7,142 bases of DNA from Desulfuromonas sp. (GTDB lineage: Bacteria > Desulfobacterota > Desulfuromonadia > Desulfuromonadales > Trichloromonadaceae): assembly GCA_030145265.1 (NCBI GenBank), contig JAQYWA010000104.1, positions 1-7,142 on the forward strand. The letters run 5' to 3'. The notes beneath the pieces are model-generated. The model was given only the letters and a program-made list of their open reading frames with translations, ran no database searches and was not told where the DNA came from. This document shows, piece after piece, positions 1-6,600 of this stretch. Positions within the stretch are counted from its first letter, which is position 1. Each line of letters begins with the position of its first letter. The position numbers and the translations under genes are program-made.

Positions 1-255
1 AGAGCATTCGCCGATCATGGATCCTGCCGCGTGAATACCGACGATTACGTGCCGGTTGCCAAATTGGGCTTTTTTCTTAAGTCCCAGCTTGCCATTGAGG
101 ATGAGCACGGCAAAGCCGCCTGAATCACCTTCGCGCCAGAGAGTTGTTCCTTCCGGAATCTGGCGAAATGCACATAAACTTAGAAACTGATCCAGTTCCG
201 GTTCCGGCAGATCTTGAAAAAAACGAAATGTTTCACGGATGGCTTGGTTTCGCAT
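1..255 (-). CDS. Stand-alone cyclic-nucleotide-binding domain protein, 3' end cut by window edge
   Basis: Eighty-five codons are open from an ATG at 255 to the left edge, so the C-terminus is missing. The start is fixed by GGAGGG at 264-269, 8 nt upstream; another ATG at 260 opens a frame that stops quickly. The protein begins with a helix carrying IRETFRFFQ, then shows the CNB beta-roll: LWREGD (about 39-44), ILNGKLGLKK (52-61), GNRHVIVG (66-73), and G82-E83 at the start of the phosphate-binding cassette. The matching Arg lies beyond the edge. It aligns without gaps to the 149-aa protein at 1356-1805, with 42 of 85 residues identical, so the two are paralogues. By family it should sense a cyclic nucleotide or a similar ligand in the cytoplasm. 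Whether a further domain (for example a helix-turn-helix) follows cannot be seen. The paralogue ends after the CNB domain and its C-helix, which suggests this one may too. Confidence 0.85.
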   Translation of the reverse strand, partial: MRNQAIRETFRFFQDLPEPELDQFLSLCAFRQIPEGTTLWREGDSGGFAVLILNGKLGLKKKAQFGNRHVIVGIHAAGSMIGECS

Positions 256-303
256 GACATTTTCCCTCCATAATAAAATAACAATTGGGCATATATAACA
301 CAT

Positions 304-345
304 CGCGGATTCAATTCGCTAGTGCAACGGGTGGATTGATTCGCG
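304..345. repeat. Imperfect inverted repeat upstream of the left CNB gene
   Basis: The arms 304-314 (CGCGGATTCAA) and 336-345 (TTGATTCGCG) can pair over about 10 bp, with one G·T pair and one bulged T, around a loop of about 21 nt. It lies in the 142-nt leader/promoter region (256-397) of the CNB gene at 1-255. It could be an operator or an mRNA structure. The pairing is imperfect and the loop is long, so chance is possible. Confidence 0.3.
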
Positions 346-355
346 GAAAGATAAC

Positions 356-394
356 GGACAATCGCATTTAAATCTGGCCCTTTGTCGGTTGTCC
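356..394. repeat. Inverted repeat GGACAATCG...CGGTTGTCC, possible operator
   Basis: The arms 356-364 and 386-394 are complementary over 9 bp with a single G·T wobble. They are spaced by 21 nt that include the palindrome ATTTAAAT (366-373). The repeat sits between the terminator of the small exported protein gene and the CNB gene at 1-255. That position suits a dyad operator or part of a leader structure for the CNB gene. No convincing -35/-10 pair was found next to it, although TATATA occurs nearer the gene on the minus strand. Confidence 0.3.
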
Positions 395-397
395 AAG

Positions 398-438
398 CAA
401 AAACGGGGGATACCCGATACTGGATATCCCCGCTTTTG
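398..438 (-). terminator. Rho-independent terminator after the 78-aa exported protein gene
   Basis: Read on the minus strand, a GC-rich arm GCGGGGATATCC is followed by a short loop and a near-complementary arm GGGTATCCCCCG, then TTTTTGC. The stem has a small bulge or mismatch, but its core of G·C pairs and the trailing T-run are typical of an intrinsic terminator. It begins about 20 nt after the stop codon at 458-460. It separates the small exported protein genes from the CNB gene at 1-255. Confidence 0.75.
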
Positions 439-457
439 TTCAACTATCGCTGTGCCA

Positions 458-694
458 TTAGATGGCGCCGGCTTCCTGCCGCACTTCCTCGGGGTCGGCA
501 GTTTCACAGGAGCCGTCTTTGAGTTGGTCCTTGATCTGATCCCTGGTCTGTTTGTCTTCGGATTGGTCTTTCAGCTTGTCTTGCAGTTGAGCCCGATCGC
601 CGTTGTCCGTGGATGGAGCTGCCGTTGCAGCTGCCGGCAAGGCGATGCAGAGTGCGCCGATAAGCAATGTTGTTACGATGTTTTTTTTGTTCAT
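458..694 (-). CDS. Small exported hydrophilic protein of unknown function (78 aa)
   Basis: I do not recognise this family. The start at 694 has AAGGAG at 702-707, 7 nt upstream. The N-terminus is a clear Sec signal peptide: basic MNKK, a hydrophobic stretch at about residues 6-24, and an Ala-rich cleavage region near residues 25-26 (ATAA before PST). The mature part is about 52 residues, very rich in D, K, Q and E. It contains two related units, LQDKLKDQSEDK and DQIKDQLKDGS, that would form a charged helix, and a single Cys at 63. It is probably a soluble periplasmic or secreted peptide. Its start lies 82 nt downstream of the stop of the similar-sized exported protein at 777-1022, with a hairpin but no visible promoter between them. 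The two are therefore likely cotranscribed from the sigma-54 promoter at 1083-1101, ending at the terminator 398-438. Export is well supported; function is unknown. Confidence 0.75.
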   Translation of the reverse strand: MNKKNIVTTLLIGALCIALPAAATAAPSTDNGDRAQLQDKLKDQSEDKQTRDQIKDQLKDGSCETADPEEVRQEAGAI

Positions 695-758
695 TTGATT
701 TCTCCTTACGGGTGAGTATCCAGGTTGTGGGTTAATCCTCCAGTTTCTCTGGAAAGAT

Positions 759-776
759 CTCAGACGACTGTCTGAG
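759..776 (-). other. Intercistronic hairpin (CTCAGAC/GTCTGAG)
   Basis: A perfect 7-bp stem, 759-765 with 770-776, closes a 4-nt loop and abuts the stop codon (777-779) of the upstream exported protein gene. On the minus strand it is followed by ATCTTTCC, which is not a convincing T-tract. It is more likely a processing or stability element, or a weak attenuator between the two small genes, than a full terminator. Confidence 0.45.
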
Positions 777-1022
777 CTATTTGTTACTGTGGGCGGCCTG
801 AGTGGTTTCTTGGTGCTGATGCTTGAGCTGTTCCTGTTTCATTTCCTGTCCGGCTTCGGCCGGAGCGGATGATTCGCTGTCCGCTGTTTTGTCCTGCGTC
901 ATCTCCTGACCAGAGCCGGCCTTCGGGGCGGTTTCATCTGCTGGTTGATTTTCTGCGGAAGCGAATGCCGTTCCAGAAAAAATCAGGCACGCAAGCAAGG
1001 ACATCTGTAGAATTTTTTTCAT
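777..1022 (-). CDS. Small exported Q/E-rich protein of unknown function (81 aa)
   Basis: I do not recognise this family. The ATG at 1022 is chosen because AAGGAG at 1030-1035 lies 7 nt upstream; an in-frame TTG two codons earlier is too close to that site. The N-terminus is a Sec signal peptide: MKK, a hydrophobic segment at about residues 4-20, and a likely type I cleavage after AFASA (residue 23). A Cys at 12 in LLAC resembles a weak lipobox but sits too near the N-terminus to favour a lipoprotein. The mature part of about 58 residues is low-complexity and hydrophilic, with two spaced copies of GQEM (GQEMTQDK and GQEMKQEQ) and a His/Gln-rich tail, KHQHQ. It is the first gene downstream of a sigma-54 promoter (1083-1101) and is followed by the 78-aa exported protein. 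Expression therefore probably needs an enhancer-binding activator. Function is unknown. Confidence 0.75.
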   Translation of the reverse strand: MKKILQMSLLACLIFSGTAFASAENQPADETAPKAGSGQEMTQDKTADSESSAPAEAGQEMKQEQLKHQHQETTQAAHSNK

Positions 1023-1082
1023 GGTCAATCTCCTTTTTTCATTTTGGGTTCTGGTTCTTTCCTGCTGTGATGAGCTTTACTA

Positions 1083-1101
1083 TAGCGACTTACGTGCCAA
1101 A
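1083..1101 (-). promoter_or_regulatory. Sigma-54 (RpoN) -24/-12 promoter for the small exported protein genes
   Basis: On the minus strand the sequence TTTGGCACGTAAGTCGCTA matches the RpoN consensus TGGCAC-N5-TTGCW. The invariant GG (1098-1097) and GC (1086-1085) are separated by exactly 10 nt. The -24 half is a full match (TTGGCACG) and the -12 half differs at one base (TCGCT for TTGCW). The start point would be near 1073, giving a leader of about 50 nt before the ATG at 1022. Confidence 0.75.
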
Positions 1102-1143
1102 GTTGAAAAAGTCTTAAAAAGCGCCTGCTTACGGTTTGGGGCT

Positions 1144-1154
1144 GGCAAATTGCC
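1144..1154. promoter_or_regulatory. Palindrome GGCAA-A-TTGCC, possible activator site
   Basis: This perfect 5-bp inverted repeat around a single central base is centred roughly 75 nt upstream of the predicted sigma-54 start point. That is near the range where enhancer-binding activators often sit. The palindrome is short, so the assignment is only a suggestion. The rest of 1102-1298 shows no credible gene. Confidence 0.3.
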
Positions 1155-1298
1155 GGGGCGGGGGATGGGATTGGTCGGCTCGATTTGTTTGTTGCTGGCG
1201 ACAGTAAAAAATAGATTTGCATGAAAGCACGGAAAATCAAGCACTTACGTTGTAGTCAAATCGCGACCCGTATTTCTCTGGCGATGGTCTCACCGTAT

Positions 1299-1334
1299 AA
1301 AAGGCCCGTTGCATCGATGGCATGCGGGCCTTTT
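1299..1334 (-). terminator. Hairpin terminator after the 149-aa CNB gene
   Basis: The perfect 10-bp arms AAAAGGCCCG (1299-1308) and CGGGCCTTTT (1325-1334) enclose a 16-nt loop that may pair further. The element lies about 20 nt past the stop codon at 1356-1358. The flanking A/T run gives TTTTATA on the minus strand and TTTTGTG on the plus strand, so it could work in both directions. No plus-strand gene enters it, so the CNB gene is its likely user. Confidence 0.75.
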
Positions 1335-1355
1335 GTGTTGAGGATGGCAGGGGAG

Positions 1356-1805
1356 TTAGAACATCGAGGCGATGCGCTCGTAGGATTTTGTCAGCCGCTT
1401 TGAGGTGGCGATGAAAATATGGCGCAGCAGGGCCAACCCCAGCATCGGGAAGTGCTGGAGCATTTCTTCAAAATTTTGACTGTGCAGCAGGAGCATTTCT
1501 GACGGTTCGATGACTTCGGCGGTGACCGAGCGGGGGTTTTGGGTCAGCAGACAGAGTTCGCCGACCACCGAGCCGGGGGTGTAGACGCCGACGATGACGT
1601 GCCTGCCGCCAAACTCGGTCTGCTTTTTGATGCCCAGTTTTCCGTTCAGGATAAAGGCAGCGAAATTGTCCGTATCCCCCTCTTCCCAAAGGTTTTTCCC
1701 CGCCTCGACCTGACTTCGTTCACAGAATTGGAGAAAGTTTTCACAGTCCTGTGGCGACAGGGTCTGAAAAAATTGAAATTGCTCACGAATGCTTTCTACG
1801 GGCAT
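1356..1805 (-). CDS. Stand-alone cyclic-nucleotide-binding domain protein (149 aa)
   Basis: This is a CRP-type cyclic-nucleotide-binding fold without an output domain. An N-terminal helix (IREQFQFFQ, about 6-14) leads into the beta-roll: LWEEGD (39-44), ILNGKLGIKK (52-61), GGRHVIVG (66-73). The phosphate-binding cassette GELCLLTQNPRSVTAEV (about 82-98) follows, with the canonical Glu83 and Arg92. A C-terminal helical region runs from about 112 to 145. Keeping both Glu and Arg argues for real cyclic-nucleotide binding. There is no helix-turn-helix, so it is not a CRP/FNR transcription factor and probably acts on a partner protein. The start at 1805 is chosen for GGAGGGG at 1811-1817, 5 nt upstream; an in-frame ATG at 1871 would add 22 residues but has no such site and overlaps the possible promoter. 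It is paralogous to the CNB gene at 1-255 and divergent from ttcA. Ligand and partner are not deducible. Confidence 0.88.
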   Translation of the reverse strand: MPVESIREQFQFFQTLSPQDCENFLQFCERSQVEAGKNLWEEGDTDNFAAFILNGKLGIKKQTEFGGRHVIVGVYTPGSVVGELCLLTQNPRSVTAEVIEPSEMLLLHSQNFEEMLQHFPMLGLALLRHIFIATSKRLTKSYERIASMF

Positions 1806-1852
1806 GGGTTCCCCTCCGGGGTGAATGGTCAGATAATGAATGATATCTCGCA

Positions 1853-1869
1853 GTGCAAAACCCAAGCCC
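1853..1869 (-). promoter_or_regulatory. Possible sigma-54 promoter for the 149-aa CNB gene
   Basis: On the minus strand GGGCTTGGGTTTTGCA has GG and GC separated by exactly 10 nt (1868-1867 and 1856-1855). The -12 element is perfect (TTGCA), but the -24 element is poor (GGGCTT for TGGCAC). The start point would be near 1843, leaving a short leader of about 38 nt to the ATG at 1805. It is weaker than the site at 1083-1101. Confidence 0.4.
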
Positions 1870-2001
1870 AAGATACCATGTCATTTCGGCAGGGGGATTG
1901 TCTTGCCTTAACCCCGTGGAGCCAGTGGGGACGAAATCCTTGCATAATCGCTCTCGATAGATTAAAAAGAGGCGCAACTATCAGATAAATAGGAGAAAAG
2001 T

Positions 2002-2793
2002 GTGCCTGTAATCGAAGACAAGCTGTTTCGCAAAATCAAGAAACTTACCGGACGGGCGATTGGGGACTACAACCTGATCGAGGATGGTGACCGGATCGCC
2101 GTGGGGATTTCCGGCGGCAAGGATTCGTACACCCTGCTGCACATTCTTGAAAGTCTGCGGAAGCGGGCGCCGATCCGCTACGAGCTGGTGGCGGTCAACG
2201 TCGATGCCGGCTTCCCGGGGTTTCGTAAAGATCTGATTGAGGCCCACCTGAAGGAACACGGCTTCGAGCACCGCCTCGAGATGACCAACTGCTCGGAGAT
2301 CATTGATGAGAAACTGCGTCCGGGTACTTCTTATTGTGCTTTTTGTGCCCGCCTGCGGCGCGGAGTGCTCTACACTCTGGCTGACCAGCTTGGCTGCAAC
2401 AAGATCGCTCTCGGTCATCATCTCGACGATTTCATTGAAACCCTGCTGCTCAACCAGTTGTACGGCGGCACCCTGGCGGCCATGAGTCCGAAACTGCAGG
2501 CGGACAACCGCCGGCACACGGTGATCCGGCCGCTGGTGTATGTCGAAGAATCTGAAATTATCGAGTTTACCGCTCGTAACGAGTTTCCCATTATCTGCTG
2601 CTCCTGCCCGGTGGTCGGCACTGTCGAACAGAAGCGCCAGAGCATGAAGCAGCTGATTGCCGAACTGGCCAAGGAAAACCCCCAGATTCGCAAGAGCATG
2701 ATCGGTGCGCTTGGCAATGTGCAGTTGCGGCACTTGATGGATCGCAGCCTGTCCTCTTTTGAAACCACTGGCAGCGGCGGAGATCTGGTGTAG
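2002..2793 (+). CDS. ttcA: tRNA 2-thiocytidine(32) biosynthesis protein TtcA
   Basis: This cytoplasmic enzyme uses ATP to adenylate C32 of certain tRNAs and inserts sulfur carried by a [4Fe-4S] cluster, giving 2-thiocytidine in the anticodon loop. The 263-aa product has the PP-loop SGGKDS at 37-42, the ATP-binding signature of the N-type ATP pyrophosphatases. It has the cluster motif CAFCARLRRG with Cys112 and Cys115, GHHLDDFIETLLLN at about 138-151, and a second Cys patch FPIICCSC at 195-202 that should supply the third cluster ligand. IRPLVYV (175-181) also fits the family. The length is somewhat shorter than the Escherichia coli protein (311 aa), typical of compact TtcA forms. The start is GTG, with AGGAG at 1991-1995, 6 nt upstream. 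The gene is divergent from the CNB gene and followed after 26 nt by a phosphatase gene, so the two probably share a transcript. Related TtuA/TtcA-like thiolases are the only realistic alternative. Confidence 0.92.
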   Translation: MPVIEDKLFRKIKKLTGRAIGDYNLIEDGDRIAVGISGGKDSYTLLHILESLRKRAPIRYELVAVNVDAGFPGFRKDLIEAHLKEHGFEHRLEMTNCSEIIDEKLRPGTSYCAFCARLRRGVLYTLADQLGCNKIALGHHLDDFIETLLLNQLYGGTLAAMSPKLQADNRRHTVIRPLVYVEESEIIEFTARNEFPIICCSCPVVGTVEQKRQSMKQLIAELAKENPQIRKSMIGALGNVQLRHLMDRSLSSFETTGSGGDLV

Positions 2794-2819
2794 AATGGAG
2801 AATAAAACGGAAGGACATT

Positions 2820-3590
2820 ATGAAAAACGCTGACAAAACCGTTCTGGACATCGATCTGGCCAGCGAAGTGCAGCAGTTGCTCTTTCCTAAAAATTCGCCG
2901 GTTTGCGATTGGTGCTGCCTGGGAGTCAAAAACCACATGGCCACCGGTCTGGGGGGGGATTATTTTGATTTCCTGTCGGCCCCGGATGGCTGCCAGGTGA
3001 TTTTCCTCGGTGACGTCACTGGTCACGGTCTGACCGCCTCGGTCGTCATGTCGCTGCTCTACGGCTACCTCCATCACGCGACGATGCGCCAGTGCACCCC
3101 TCTTGAGACGGTAGCGATGGTCAACACGTTTCTCCGTTCCTTTGCCGAACGCTCGGATCGTTTTGATTACCTTTTCTCGTCGTCGCTTTTTTTTAGCGTG
3201 ATCGAACCGGACACTATGGAGATGCATTACGTTAACGCCGGTCACGTCGCGCCGATGGTGAAACGGGGCGACCAGGTTTTCTATCTGTCGCCGACCGGGG
3301 TGCCGCTCGGCTTTTTCGATGAGCCGGAAATGGCTATGCGCACTTTCCGCTTCGAAAAAGGCGACCGCCTGCTGCTGATGACCGACGGCATCACCGAGAC
3401 GACCAGCGTCGTTGGCGAATTCTTCAGTAACCGACGTCTCGAACAGGTACTGCGATCGTTTCAGGGGGACCATCTGGAATTTCTCGACGAGGTGTTCCGT
3501 TTGGTTAACGAGTTCCGCAGCGGTGAGAGCCTGAAAGACGACTGCACGGCGATCGTCTGTGATTTTCATGCCCCGGCCGCCTTTGCCTGA
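2820..3590 (+). CDS. SpoIIE/RsbU-type PP2C serine/threonine phosphatase (256 aa)
   Basis: The protein is essentially a single PPM/SpoIIE phosphatase domain, a metal-dependent enzyme that usually dephosphorylates STAS-domain anti-sigma-factor antagonists in partner-switching pathways. The motifs run in order: VQQLLFP (18-23 region), GGDYFDF with Asp47, GDVTGHGLTASVVMS with Asp65, NAGHVAPMV (139-147), PTGVPLGFF (158-166), LLLMTDGITE with Asp189, and DDCTAIVCDF with Asp240/241. All the expected metal-binding Asp residues are present, so it should be active. There is no PAS, GAF, receiver, HAMP or transmembrane segment, so it is a minimal cytoplasmic form whose control must come from another protein. 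AAGGA ends 4 nt before the ATG. It lies 26 nt downstream of ttcA, probably in the same transcript, and ends at the terminator 3605-3636. No anti-sigma kinase, STAS protein or sigma factor lies in the window, so the substrate is unknown. Confidence 0.88.
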   Translation: MKNADKTVLDIDLASEVQQLLFPKNSPVCDWCCLGVKNHMATGLGGDYFDFLSAPDGCQVIFLGDVTGHGLTASVVMSLLYGYLHHATMRQCTPLETVAMVNTFLRSFAERSDRFDYLFSSSLFFSVIEPDTMEMHYVNAGHVAPMVKRGDQVFYLSPTGVPLGFFDEPEMAMRTFRFEKGDRLLLMTDGITETTSVVGEFFSNRRLEQVLRSFQGDHLEFLDEVFRLVNEFRSGESLKDDCTAIVCDFHAPAAFA

Positions 3591-3604
3591 TGCCAATAAA
3601 AACA

Positions 3605-3636
3605 GGGCGCCGGTCAAGCTTGACTTGACGGCGCCC
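3605..3636. terminator. Bidirectional terminator between the phosphatase gene and glnE
   Basis: The arms 3605-3618 and 3624-3636 pair over 13 bp (GGGCGCCG-TCAAG with CTTGACGGCGCCC), with one bulged G, around the loop CTTGA. On the plus strand it is followed by ATAATTTTCC. On the minus strand it is followed by TGTTTTTATT, the better T-tract. It lies 14 nt after the phosphatase stop and about 30 nt after the glnE stop, so it can serve both convergent transcripts. Confidence 0.9.
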
Positions 3637-3667
3637 ATAATTTTCCTGTCGTTGCTCCTTCCTCGGT

Positions 3668-6600
3668 TTAGCCTTCCTGTTCCCCCGTGCCCAGCAGTTG
3701 TTCGAAAATGGTCCGGATTTTTTCCGTCACCGAGCGGTATTCCTCGAGAAAGACCTCATCGGGCCGTCGCGGGCGGTCCGGGTAGCCGAGTCGGCGGGCC
3801 AGCTTGAGCAGATAGCCGCGTTCGCCGGACAGTTCGTTGATCGACTGGTCGTGGACCAGACGCAGGCGGTTTTCCAGTCGGCGCAGGAATTTGTAGCCGC
3901 TCTCGAGCACGACGAGATCTTCTTCGTCCAGCAGGCCTTCCTGATGCAGTGCGTTCAGTGCCTGCAGGGTGTTGTTGCTGCGCAGGCCCGGATAATCACG
4001 GCCGTGCAGGATCTGCAGGTACTGTACGATGAACTCGACGTCTACCATCCCGCCGCGGCCGGTCTTGATGTTGAAATGGCCTTCGTTTTCTCTGGCGATT
4101 TCGGTTTCCATGCGAGCCCGCAGGCGGTAAATCTCCTCCTTTAGCCCTTCCGGTACCGGTCTGTCGTAGACGAACTGGTAGTTGAGTTCCTCGATGCGCC
4201 GGGTCAGATGCTCCGGACCGAGAACCACCCTGGCCTTGGTCAGGGCCTGCCGCTCCCAAAGGGCCGCCGCTGTTTCGTGGTAGCGCTCGTAGGCGGCCAG
4301 GCTGGTGACCAGGGGCCCCTGGTTTCCCGAAGGGCGCAGCCGGGTGTCGATCTGGTAGACAAAACCTTCGCGGGTCATCAGGGTCAGCACCGAGATGATC
4401 CGCTGGGCCAGCCGCGAGAAGTATTCCGGGTTGGTCTGCTGTCTGAAACGGGCGGGCTCGGTCCCGGCCACCGGGCGGGTGTCGCCTTCGCCCTCATAGA
4501 CGAAAATGATGTCCAGGTCCGAGTGATAGTTGAGTTCCATCCCTCCCTGCTTGCCCATGGCGACAATGGAAAAGCCCGCTTCCTGGTCGGTGTCGCGGCG
4601 GAAGGGGAGACCGAAGCGTGGGATCAGCTCGTCACGGGCAATGGCGACCGCCTGTTTCAGGCAGGCGTCAGCGAGATACGAGAGTTGGGAGGTCAGTTCG
4701 CCCTGGGGAGTGTGGCCGTGGGTATCGCCCATGGCGATGCGCAGGAATTCCTCGTTGCGGAAGCGGCGCAACACCTCGAGCTTTTCCTCGTAGTTGTCGG
4801 CTTCGGCTAGCAGGTTGGCCAGGTCTTTTTCTGTGGTGGCCCGGTCTTTGTACTCCATGGCATAGGAGCGGGAGACCAGTGAATCGAGAATTTCCGGGTG
4901 TTGGATGAAGATGCGCGAAAGGAACTGGCTGGTGCTGAACAGGGATATCAGCACGGTGATGATTTCGTGGTTTTCCGCCAGCAGGGCGTAAAAGGTGCCC
5001 CGTGCTCGGCGCACTGCGGTGGTCATGAAGCGCTCGAGGTTGAGCAGCGCCATGTCCGGTTCGGGCGAATCGAGGATTTCCTGCATCAGCAGCGGAGCGA
5101 TGCGGTCCAGTTGGCGCCGGCTGCGCCGGGTCAAGTGGGCGTGAGGCGGGCCGTCACGGAGCAGCAGCAGGGATTCGTAGGCGGCATCCGGGTTCTTGAA
5201 TCCTTTTTCTTCGAGCAGGTCTTTGACCAGGTCGATGTCGGCTGCGGGGTCGAACAGGAAGGCGACTTCGGGACGCACCACCTCGCGCATCTCTTCTTCG
5301 CTGGTGTAGAACAGGTCCCGATAAATCGCCTCGACTCCGCCGCGGTGCTTTTCGAGGGCGGCATTGAAGGACGCCGTGTCGGCGAAGCCGCAACGACGGG
5401 CCAGGGCTGTGCATTCGGCCTCGACCGTGGGCAGGTTATGGGTCTGACGCTCCTGTACTACCTGGATGCGGTGTTCGGTTGTCCGTAGGAACACGTAGGC
5501 GTCGTGCAGGACCTGTCGTACTTCTGGCTTGATCAATCCTTCGTGCTGCAGCCGTTCGAGGGCGCGCAGCGAGTTTTTCTCACGCAGGGCCGGTTTTTTT
5601 CCAGAGTGGATGAGCTGCAAGGCCTGGATGAAGAATTCAATCTCGCGGATGCCGCCGCGGCCGAGCTTGAGGTTGGTTTCCGCCTCCTGCTTGCGGGCCA
5701 GGCTCTGATCGATCTTCTGCTTCATTCCCTTGATGTCTTCAACCATGCCGTAGTCGAGGTAGCGTCGGAAGATGAAGGGTTCCAGGTTCTTGAGCAGCTT
5801 GTTGCCAAGAGGAATGGACCCGGCGACCGGGCGGCCCTTGATCATGGCGGCGCGCTCCCAGCTCTGCCCCCAGTTTTCGTAATAGACTTCGGCGCTGCGC
5901 AGCGAGTTGGCCATCTCGCCGTTGTTCCCTTCGGGGCGCAGGCGCAGATCGACGCGGAAGACGAAACCGTCCTCGGTCGGTTGGCCGATGGCCTTGGAGA
6001 TCAGTTCGGAGAGTTTGCAGAAAAACGGGTGCAAGTGAATGCTGTTCTTCACTTCACCGGTGGGGCCGAGGATGCCGGAGGTCATTCCCCGTTCTGACGT
6101 GTAGAAGTAAATGAGGTCGATGTCGGAAGAGAAATTGAGCTCGCGGCCGCCGAACTTGCCCATGCCGAAGATGGTGAATTCGGCTTCGGCTGCGGCAGAG
6201 CCGTCATCCCCGTTGAGCACAGGAGCGCCGTATTCGGACCGAAGTTGGGCCATGCAGATTTCATAGGCCCGTTGCAGGCAGGCGGCGGCCAGAGCGGTTA
6301 GCTCAGCGGTGACTTCGACCAGGTCGGCCAGGCCGCCGAGGTCGCGGCTGCCAAAGCGCAGGACTTCTCGCGACTTGTAGAGGCGCAGCTGCTTTTGCAG
6401 CTCGGCGAAGTTGGTGCCGTCGGGAATCCGCTGGCGCAACTCGGCAAGCATCATCGCTTCATTTTTTTGGCAGCGGATTTCTCTTTTTACGAAGAGGTCA
6501 TCAAAAAAAGCGGCCCGACGGCAGAGGATGCCGGTGAGGAACGGTGAGGCCCCCAGCACGACCAGCAGCAGCCGCCGGTTTTCCGCCTCGAGGAGCACCG

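Noticed and set aside
180..443. 87-codon minus-strand frame overlapping the left CNB gene
   Set aside because: It runs through the terminator at 398-438 and out of frame into the CNB gene, and it stops early. The CNB frame from 255 has a proper ribosome site and family motifs.
1137..1154. Plus-strand GG-N10-GC resembling a sigma-54 site
   Set aside because: The -24 half is poor (GGGGCT) and no plus-strand gene lies downstream before the terminator at 1299-1334. The GC is part of the GGCAAATTGCC dyad.
1025..1240. 71-codon minus-strand frame upstream of the 81-aa exported protein
   Set aside because: It has no recognisable domain or signal peptide, and it overlaps the sigma-54 promoter and the ribosome site of the next gene.
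1912..1930. Apparent hairpin CCCCGTGG...CCAGTGGGG in the divergent gap
   Set aside because: The inner arms would leave a 2-nt loop and the outer arms are only 4 bp, so a stable structure is unlikely.
1926..1944. Sigma-54-like TGGGGACGAAATCCTTGCA upstream of ttcA
   Set aside because: The GG and GC are 11 nt apart, not 10, and sigma-54 tolerates little change in spacing.
1981..2733. 250-codon open frame on the minus strand opposite ttcA
   Set aside because: It is antisense to an unmistakable TtcA and its protein has no recognisable domain. It is a shadow frame.
2418..3638. 406-codon open frame on the minus strand
   Set aside because: It lies antisense across ttcA and the phosphatase gene, both of which have clear family motifs, and its protein has no recognisable domain. 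It is a shadow of GC-rich coding sequence.
4208..6097. Several plus-strand open frames of about 200 codons (4208-4810, 4898-5488, 5504-6097)
   Set aside because: All are antisense to glnE, whose motifs are continuous through the region.
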